Positions 7,963-13,632 of a stretch of DNA of 22,576 bases are shown here, piece after piece. Both the position numbers and the translations under genes were made by a program. The first letter of the stretch is position 1. Every line of letters begins with the position of its first letter. The notes beneath the pieces are model-generated. The model worked only from the letters and a program-made list of their open reading frames with translations. It was not told where the DNA came from and did no database searches. The DNA is from Methanomassiliicoccales archaeon (GTDB lineage Archaea; Thermoplasmatota; Thermoplasmata; Methanomassiliicoccales; JACIVX01): NCBI GenBank assembly GCA_028679985.1, contig JAJRAH010000133.1, positions 1 through 22,576 on the forward strand, read 5' to 3'.

Positions 7963-8363
7963 AGGTTGAAATTCAGAGCAAGAAGGAGAATGTGTTGCAG
8001 GATCGGACTGAGGTACAGTTCAGAGTAGATCACGATGGTGAGCCAACTCCCACGAGGGATTCGTTGAGATCGAAACTCGCGGAACTCATGAACGTTCAGA
8101 AGGAGAGGGTCGTAGTCGACAATCTCCACACTGAGTTTGGAAAGGGCTCGAGTGCTGGCTATTCGAAGATCTACAAGTCAGTCGATGCCATTAAGTTCCG
8201 GGAGAGCAAGCATCAGCAGGTAAGACACGGCCTGATGGAAAAGCCGAAGAAGGAAAGAAAGGCCAAGGCCGCCAAGCCCGCCGCCCCGGAGAAGAAAGCT
8301 GGGACGGAAGAGAAGAAGCCGGCTGCCGATGAGAAGAAAGCGGCCGTAGCCGAGAAGAAGTGA
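7959..8363 (+). CDS. rps24e: Ribosomal protein eS24
   Basis: A protein of 134 residues. The first 95 form the S24e domain: a VEIQSKKENVLQDRTEVQF strand pair, TPTRDSLRSKLAELMN, VVVDNLHTEFGKGSSAGYSKIY and YKSVDAIKFRE. The protein is a small-subunit component shared by archaea and eukaryotes. About 35 additional residues at the C-terminus are Lys/Ala/Glu-rich with repeated EKK units, a low-complexity tail likely disordered and possibly rRNA-binding. Translation starts at TTG, which forms a TTGA overlap with the kinase stop. The gene is followed 11 bases later by eS27. Confidence 0.94.
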   Translation: MKVEIQSKKENVLQDRTEVQFRVDHDGEPTPTRDSLRSKLAELMNVQKERVVVDNLHTEFGKGSSAGYSKIYKSVDAIKFRESKHQQVRHGLMEKPKKERKAKAAKPAAPEKKAGTEEKKPAADEKKAAVAEKK

Positions 8364-8374
8364 GGGATGTCACG

Positions 8375-8527
8375 ATGTCGAAGAAGGATTACTACGAGGT
8401 CAAAGAAGGCAAGATCGATCGGAAGCGCAGGCACTGCCCAAAATGCGGTCAAGGTGTTTTCTTGGCCGAGCACGGGGATCGAATCTCGTGCGGAAGGTGC
8501 GGCTACACCGAGTTCAAGAAGAAATGA
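8375..8527 (+). CDS. rps27ae: Ribosomal protein eS27-type zinc protein (S27ae)
   Basis: A 50-residue protein, the usual size of archaeal S27ae (the ribosomal part of the eukaryotic ubiquitin-S27a fusion). It begins MSKKDYYEVKEGKI, is strongly basic, and has a four-cysteine zinc site at residues 21, 24, 39 and 42 (CPKC, CGRC) followed by GYTEFKKK. It lies 11 bases after eS24, with GGGATGT upstream as a possible ribosome binding site. The S24e-S27ae pair is typical in archaea. It is the last gene of the operon. Confidence 0.95.
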   Translation: MSKKDYYEVKEGKIDRKRRHCPKCGQGVFLAEHGDRISCGRCGYTEFKKK

Positions 8528-8563
8528 AGATCCGTCGAAGGAGTCGATTCCCTTCTACAGATT

Positions 8564-10156
8564 CTACTTGTAGAGCCTCTGTATCACGTATCCCACGATG
8601 CCTCCGACGAGTCCCGTTTTGATGCCGTCGAAAAGGCCGTTGATTAGGGATTTGAAAACCGGGTCGGTCGACTGGAATAAGTAACCCGAGTACCAGAGGC
8701 CGAATTGGAAAACAAGCACGAGCAGGACGCTCGCGACTAGACCCGCGCCGACGCCTAGGGCCACGGTTCCGATACCGGCCGCCGAGTTCCAGGCGATAAG
8801 AGTTGAAATCGCCCCTACGATGCCGATGAAGGCCAGGTAGGCTACGGTTCCACCGAGGAGGTCGGCAGACGATTCGCTCATGAATACAGCGGAGACGGCG
8901 ATTCCGACAAAGGCTCCCGCAACGAGAACATAGAGCGTACCCTTCTTGGGACTTCGGATCTTCTTCCAATTCAATGCAGTTATCAAGGCGACCGGCTCCA
9001 ATATCACTGCCAGTCCCACCGCGAACCATCCCGTCTTGCTCCCGAGTACGATGTCCGTGTTGTCTATGAACACCAGGTGGCCGGAGTCATAGCCGACGAC
9101 AATGGCTCCGGCAAGATCCGTCACTAGATCTGTGCAGATGTTTCCGACCCTGGCCTCCCAGATCGGCGAGTCCCTGTCGGTCTTGTACGCGAATATACCC
9201 TGTTCTGTCGAAACAAATAGGCCCTCGACCATCGTCGAGGCCGTATACGAGTTGAGATCAGGTCTTGAGACGGCGGTGCTGAGTTGACCGTCCGATATGT
9301 CCAGTACGCTTTCTCCAGATCTAACGAATATCGAGTCTATCTCTTTCTGAAGCTTGAGGTCGGTGCAGTTGCCGGGGAGATCCATCTCGAGAATTGGATC
9401 GATCGAACCGGTTTCGAATACCGTCAGGTTAGTTGGATCGTGACCGGACAAGACTGCGAGGTAATTGCCTGAGTTGGATAGGGCAATCTCCCTCACCGGT
9501 TCTGCCAAATGATAGACTCTCCTCATCACATTCGAGGTCCAGCGGAAGAGAAAGACTGAGTTGTTGTCGAGCGCTGTGGCGAAATTGGAGCCCTCTGACC
9601 ATGCCGTCGCAACGACCCCGGTGCCAAGGCTCCTTCTCCACGAGACGGATCCATCTCCTATTACGGACAGAACTACCACGCTTGTGTCCGTTGCGTTGTT
9701 CATGACAAGGACCAACTGATCCGGAATGGATCCTCTTGTCGTGAAACTCTCAGCTATCCCGATAGGTGTTGCGGATCCATCAAAATCGACTGAGAAGTGT
9801 GAGGACATCTCTCCTGGCTGATAGTATCGGATCACCCCATCCTCGGTGCCGATCGCCACGGCGTCCGTGGTATCCGCTATACACATTCCTACAGCATTGG
9901 CATCTAGATCGTATTTGGAGAATTCCGAAGTGAAGACTCGGACACCATCATCAGAGCGGATCAGCAACGTGTCGGTACTTGAGTGCCTGACTTCCAGGAT
10001 GCTATATGGTGTTGTCTCGACCGTGGCGGCTTTGTCCTCGGTAGTATAGCTCACCGTGTACCAGGCTGCCAGGAAATCGGTCATGACAAGTAAAGTTATT
10101 ACACAACCGACAACGAGGTTTCTCCGTTTTCTGAGGATGCTCCGTAACTGGACCAT
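8564..10156 (-). CDS. Membrane-anchored beta-propeller-like protein, function unknown
   Basis: A protein of 530 residues that I do not recognise as a named family. Residues 14-34 are a hydrophobic anchor or signal after a very basic start (RSILRKRRN). Residues about 45-370 consist of repeated short beta strands with Gly/Asp turns (AVAIGTEDGVIRYY, FATALDNNSVFLFRW, YLAVLSGHDPTNLTVFE, AIVVGYDSGHLVFID), as in WD40 or PQQ-type propellers, and are rich in Asn-X-Ser/Thr sites. Four hydrophobic helices follow (from about residue 376), the later ones rich in Gly and Ala. The propeller probably faces outside. A TATA-like AAATATG lies 26 bases upstream of the ATG. It stands alone between convergent eS27 and the divergent tRNA. 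Confidence 0.75.
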   Translation of the reverse strand: MVQLRSILRKRRNLVVGCVITLLVMTDFLAAWYTVSYTTEDKAATVETTPYSILEVRHSSTDTLLIRSDDGVRVFTSEFSKYDLDANAVGMCIADTTDAVAIGTEDGVIRYYQPGEMSSHFSVDFDGSATPIGIAESFTTRGSIPDQLVLVMNNATDTSVVVLSVIGDGSVSWRRSLGTGVVATAWSEGSNFATALDNNSVFLFRWTSNVMRRVYHLAEPVREIALSNSGNYLAVLSGHDPTNLTVFETGSIDPILEMDLPGNCTDLKLQKEIDSIFVRSGESVLDISDGQLSTAVSRPDLNSYTASTMVEGLFVSTEQGIFAYKTDRDSPIWEARVGNICTDLVTDLAGAIVVGYDSGHLVFIDNTDIVLGSKTGWFAVGLAVILEPVALITALNWKKIRSPKKGTLYVLVAGAFVGIAVSAVFMSESSADLLGGTVAYLAFIGIVGAISTLIAWNSAAGIGTVALGVGAGLVASVLLVLVFQFGLWYSGYLFQSTDPVFKSLINGLFDGIKTGLVGGIVGYVIQRLYK

Positions 10157-10181
10157 CGCGGTTCGTATCGCACAACGTGCT

Positions 10182-10188
10182 CATATTT
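10182..10188 (-). promoter_or_regulatory. TATA box for the propeller protein gene
   Basis: Minus-strand AAATATG with its downstream end 26 bases before ATG 10156, giving an essentially leaderless transcript. Confidence 0.4.
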
Positions 10189-10292
10189 CTATTCTTCTCC
10201 TCAGGAGATCCCTTGAGAAGAGGACTCTTCACCTGAAGCCGTTCCAGATGTTCTCAAGTCATTCTCTTGCGCCCCCGTTCCAGCCGTGAGAA

Positions 10293-10300
10293 GTTTTATT
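10293..10300 (+). promoter_or_regulatory. TATA box for the tRNA-Arg gene
   Basis: GTTTTATT preceded by purines (GAGAA), 28 bases before the first base of the tRNA at 10328. This is the expected distance for archaeal tRNA transcription. Confidence 0.5.
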
Positions 10301-10366
10301 GTGGACTTCCTCCATCCCTCTGGTTGCGGGCCTGTAGTGTAGCTTGGATATCACTGAGGCCTCCGG

Positions 10367-10390
10367 TGGCTTTCGCGATAAGCCGAAGTC
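10367..10390 (+). other. tRNA-Arg intron 1, canonical position 37/38, 24 nt
   Basis: Outer helix 10356-10360/10392-10396, central helix CTCC (10361-10364) with GAAG (10385-10388) containing one C-A mismatch, inner helix GGCTT (10368-10372) with AAGCC (10380-10384). The three-base bulges are GGT (10365-10367) and TCA (10389-10391), each cut after the second base. Confidence 0.88.
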
Positions 10391-10411
10391 AGCCTCGGAC
10401 TCGGGTTCGAA

Positions 10412-10433
10412 ATCCCCGATTAGGGGACGAAAA
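10412..10433 (+). other. tRNA-Arg intron 2, T-loop position 59/60, 22 nt
   Basis: Outer helix is the T-stem. Central helix TTCG (10406-10409) pairs perfectly with CGAA (10428-10431). Inner helix TCCCC (10413-10417) pairs with GGGGA (10423-10427) around a GATTA loop. Bulges AAA (10410-10412) and AAT (10432-10434) are cut after the second base, restoring TTCGAAT. Confidence 0.9.
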
Positions 10434-10532
10434 TCCCGACAGGCCCGCCACAATCTCTCGTAATTCGAGTGTCACAGAATCGGTTAGAACACCCAAAAAA
10501 GCCTTACAGCACGAGAGTGTACGGGAAAACAC

Positions 10533-11702
10533 ATGTTCCTCACTAGGGACGAAGAGGCGGTGCTCGGCGGTCAGAAGGGCTACGCCGCTCAGCGGGCAAT
10601 GGAGCTGCTGGTCGCAATCGGTACGGTCTACGATGCCGAGCGATTGTTGCCGATAAGCTCGGCCCACCTTTCAGGCGTTTCGTACAAGACGATTGGCGAG
10701 GGCGGACTCGAATTCCTCACAGAGATGGCATCGGATGCTAAGGTCGCAGTGAAGACGACCCTCAATCCCGCAGGGATGGATCTCGCCCGGTGGAGAGACA
10801 TGAATGTATCTGAGAGATTCGCGGAGAGGCAACTGGAGATCATCGAGCGTTATTCAAGAATGGGTGTCGAAACGATCTGCACCTGCACGCCATATCTAGC
10901 TGGGAACCTGCCCAGGGAGGGAGACACCGTGGCATGGGCCGAGTCATCGGCGCTGTCTTACATCAATTCAATTGTAGGGGCTCGGACCAACAGGGAGGGA
11001 GGGCCGGGGGCACTCGCTGCTTCGATATTGGGCAAGACCCCGGCGTACGGAATGCATTTCGATTCGAATAGGATGCCCACCGTCGTGGTGGAGGCGGAGA
11101 TAGAAGGCGGCATCCTCGACTACACACTTCTAGGGCAGGTAGTTGGGAAGAAAGTTGCGAACGGCGTTCCATACTTCAGAAATATAAGGCCCAATCTCGA
11201 CGAGGCTAAGACGCTTGCCGCCGCTATGGCTGCATCGGGAGCAGTGGCGATGTTCCACATAGAGGGAGTGACTCCGGAGGCGAAGGATGTCGACTTGAGA
11301 GGACTCGAGAGGCTCCGCGTCGGACGAGAAGACCTTGTCGATGCGCGAAATTCTCTCTCGACTGGTACAGATCCGGACCTCATTGCCCTGGGATGTCCCC
11401 ATCTGTCTGAAACGGAGATTCGGGAAATCGCCTCGATGCTGAAAGGCAAGAGTAAGAAGAGAGAGATTGACATCTGGTTCTGCACTTCCAAGTCCGTAGT
11501 GAGGCGATGTTCGAGAGAGATAGCGGTGTTGGAGCGCTTTGGGAGAGTCCTTTGTGACACCTGCATGGTGGTATCCCCTGTCGAAGAACATCACTCATGC
11601 ACCGCGACGAACTCCGCAAAGGCATGCAACTATCTTCCGACGCTCTGCTCGCAGAAGGTCGTCTGTGCGAGCGTGGTGGAACTGATGGGGATGATAACCT
11701 GA
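10533..11702 (+). CDS. Phosphomevalonate dehydratase large subunit (AcnX/DUF521)
   Basis: A protein of 389 residues of the aconitase X large-subunit family. In archaea this subunit, with a small DUF126 partner, dehydrates 5-phosphomevalonate to trans-anhydromevalonate phosphate in the modified mevalonate pathway. Family marks: HLSGVSYKTIGEGGLEFL, CTCTPYLAGNLP (Cys 116, 118), SYINSIVGARTNREGGP, GCPHLS (Cys 288), DTCMVVSP (Cys 344) and TNSAKACNYLP (Cys 365). Three conserved cysteines are expected to hold a [4Fe-4S] cluster; the last three listed are the best candidates. The small subunit follows directly, overlapping at its start, so the pair forms an operon. Other AcnX enzymes act on hydroxyproline derivatives, but the archaeal context favours the mevalonate role. 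No convincing TATA box was found upstream. Confidence 0.9.
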   Translation: MFLTRDEEAVLGGQKGYAAQRAMELLVAIGTVYDAERLLPISSAHLSGVSYKTIGEGGLEFLTEMASDAKVAVKTTLNPAGMDLARWRDMNVSERFAERQLEIIERYSRMGVETICTCTPYLAGNLPREGDTVAWAESSALSYINSIVGARTNREGGPGALAASILGKTPAYGMHFDSNRMPTVVVEAEIEGGILDYTLLGQVVGKKVANGVPYFRNIRPNLDEAKTLAAAMAASGAVAMFHIEGVTPEAKDVDLRGLERLRVGREDLVDARNSLSTGTDPDLIALGCPHLSETEIREIASMLKGKSKKREIDIWFCTSKSVVRRCSREIAVLERFGRVLCDTCMVVSPVEEHHSCTATNSAKACNYLPTLCSQKVVCASVVELMGMIT

Positions 11703-12481
11703 TTCTGAAGGGGAGGAGCATATCCCGTGGGACAGCGTGCGGTTCTGTCGTGACTCTCATCGCTCCTTTCAGCTTTCTCGGGGGCGTGAATCCGTCTACG
11801 GGCCGTCTATCTGGTTCGGACGAAGTGAGCCTCGCAGGCAAGGTGTTTGCCTTTCCGTTTGGAAAAGGGAGCACGGTAGGCTCGTACACGATGCTGGAGA
11901 TGAAGAGGGCCGGAACTCTTCCGACCGCGATCGTCAACTGCAGGGCGGAACCGATTGTCACCACCGGCGCCGTGATGTGCGGCATTCCGCTCGTTGACGG
12001 AGTTGACGTCTCCTTACTGAGAAGCGGTGACAAAGCTGCAGTCGACGGCACCGCTGGAACGGTCGAGATCGAGGGCGTGGAATGGAAGAGCGTTGTGACG
12101 TGCATCCTGACCAAAGGAGACAAGTTCTTGATCCTCAAGAGAAGCGGCAAGGTCGGAACGTTCAGGGGAAAGTGGGCCGGTGTCAGCGGCTACGTTGAGG
12201 TGGGGGAGGAGCCGATCGAAACGGCTCTGAAAGAGATGTCGGAGGAGGTGGGAGTGGATGATGCCCTGCTGCTCAGGCGGGCCGAATCGATAGTAGTGCG
12301 ATCCGGAGATACAGTGTGGGAGATACATCCTTTCCTCTTTGAGGTCGCGAACGGAGAGGTAGCGACCGATTGGGAGCACACGGAGCACAGATGGATCGCG
12401 CTGGAAGAGCTTTCGGATTTCGACACAGTCCCGGGCTTCGACAGAGTGATGAAGGTGCTTATCCGAACCGCGAATCCATGA
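11699..12481 (+). CDS. Phosphomevalonate dehydratase small subunit (DUF126) fused to Nudix hydrolase domain
   Basis: About 260 residues with two domains. Residues 1-125 are the DUF126 swivelling subunit of AcnX: LKGRSISRGTACG, FLGGVNPSTGRLSG, GKVFAFPFGKGSTVGSY, IVNCRAEPIVTTGAVMCGIPLVDG. From about residue 128 a Nudix domain starts (VVTCILTKGDKFLILKRSG, GTFRGKWAGVSGYVEVGEEP). Its Nudix box occupies residues 164-186 and fits GX5EX7REUXEEXGU except that Lys178 replaces Arg. The dehydratase small subunit is normally a lone protein of about 130-145 residues, so the fusion is unusual. No ATG, GTG or TTG fits the DUF126 start; CTG 11699 forms a CTGA overlap with the large-subunit stop and follows GGGGATGAT. 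ATG 11597 or 11624 would give a 106- or 79-base overlap and an unrelated N-terminal extension. Confidence 0.85.
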   Translation: MILKGRSISRGTACGSVVTLIAPFSFLGGVNPSTGRLSGSDEVSLAGKVFAFPFGKGSTVGSYTMLEMKRAGTLPTAIVNCRAEPIVTTGAVMCGIPLVDGVDVSLLRSGDKAAVDGTAGTVEIEGVEWKSVVTCILTKGDKFLILKRSGKVGTFRGKWAGVSGYVEVGEEPIETALKEMSEEVGVDDALLLRRAESIVVRSGDTVWEIHPFLFEVANGEVATDWEHTEHRWIALEELSDFDTVPGFDRVMKVLIRTANP

Positions 12482-12531
12482 GGGACGATAGACGGCCCGG
12501 CGCGATCTGAATACCGGTCACGCGTGGACGA

Positions 12532-13632
12532 TCACATCGTGACGTCCACTTCTTTCTCAAGCAGGTTTAATTCGTGAGGTTCCAGAGTCGAAGGATTGAG
12601 CGCCATCAACAGTATCGCGTTCTTTATGGCGATCTGATCCCTGAGAGACTGCACGAACCTCAGGACGGTGAGGAAGTTGTTGTTCGTGATAAGGTACTCG
12701 AGCCCGTCGAGCAGGACTATGCTTCCTTTGCCCGGTTCAGCCGCCGTGATGAACTGCTCCAGCGAAACGCTGAGCTTCTCGAGGTCCTTCGGTCTCAGCG
12801 TATTCTCTTTCCCGACGTTCGACAACCATATCACTGGAGTATCCCCGATGTTGTGCTTCGCCTTGATCTTCAGGGGGTAGTTCCTTGTAACGCAGAAGCC
12901 GCTCAGACCCTCCGCCAACGCTTTGACGAAGAACCCATACGACCTCTCGGCTTTGTCCTCCTTGATCAGGTAGGTGAAAGACGGTTCGAGCTTGTAGTCC
13001 TCGGCCGTGATCACCTCGGCTTCCTCCTCGACCTCTCCTTCCTCAACGATCTCGGATGGCGCCTCCACACCGCAGGATTGGCAGGTCAAAGCATCGGGAG
13101 GGATACTCGCCCCGCACTTCTCGCACTTCACCGGGTTCTTGAATCCGCCAGCATGGACATAGGCGATTATCTTTTCGGCCGTCTTTGCACCTATCCCCTT
13201 CACCTGACGGATCTCGTCCTTGGATGCTGCTTCCAGCTTCTCGATGCTGTCGAATCCAGCATCATAGAGCATCTCCGCCTTGACTCTGTTCATCCTCGGC
13301 ACTCTGAGCAAGAACGGTATGAGCTTGTCCCTAGGCATCGATCCCCCTTTTGCCACGAGGCTCTTCCCGCAGGACGGGCAGGTCTCGGACCCCTCCTTTA
13401 TCAGGGAACCACATTCAGGGCACGACAGTTCTGCCCCCAATCCGGTCTTGTGAACGTAATGAGTGATCTTCCTGGCATCCGTCTTGGAGACGCCCTTTAT
13501 TTCAGCTATCTTCTCCTCTGGAAGGGATCTCAGATCGGCCGGAGACTTGTATCCAGCCTCTACCAGCCCAAGGGCTCCATTCCGGGAAAGCCCCGGTATC
13601 ACCGAGAACTGGCCTACCGACTCTTTCGTGTG
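12532..13632 (-). other. C-terminal extension of IleRS: HhH, zinc ribbon, HhH, zinc ribbon, acidic linker, DUF835
   Basis: Numbering from the ileS start. Residues about 1062-1117 form a helix-hairpin-helix unit (IPGLSRNGALGLVEAG, IKGVSKTDARKI). A zinc ribbon follows at 1125-1142 (CPEC, CPSC), a second HhH unit at 1165-1215 (VPRMNRVKAEMLYDAG, VKGIGAKTAEKI), a second zinc ribbon at 1224-1241 (CEKC, CQSC), and a Glu-rich linker. The last ~150 residues are DUF835: TRNYPLKIK, PVIWLSN, GSIVLLDGLEYLITNNNF, VLRFVQSLRDQI. HhH units usually bind nucleic acid; the role of DUF835 is not established. Confidence 0.85.

Larger units (their letters stand above)
10328..10450 (+). tRNA. tRNA-Arg (anticodon CCG) with two introns, CCA encoded
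   Basis: The acceptor stem GGGCCTG pairs with CAGGCCC at 10440-10446, followed by discriminator G and an encoded CCA. The D-arm is 10337-10354 with GG in the loop. The anticodon stem GAGGC (10356-10360) pairs with GCCTC (10392-10396), and the T-stem TCGGG (10401-10405) pairs with CCCGA (10435-10439). Removing 24 bases (10367-10390) gives the anticodon loop CTCCGGA with anticodon CCG, which reads the Arg codon CGG. Removing 22 bases (10412-10433) gives the perfect T-loop TTCGAAT. The mature length is then 77 with CCA. Both introns lie in bulge-helix-bulge structures, the substrate of the archaeal splicing endonuclease. All assignments come from base pairing seen in the sequence. Confidence 0.93.

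Noticed and set aside
10361..10366. Anticodon read as TCC (Gly) or CTC (Glu)
   Set aside because: The five-base stem GAGGC/GCCTC fixes the loop as CTCCGGA after splicing, with T at position 33 and CCG as anticodon.
10414..10426. CCCC-GATTA-GGGG hairpin as a terminator or regulatory stem
   Set aside because: It is the inner helix of the T-loop intron in tRNA-Arg; the surrounding pairing explains it fully.
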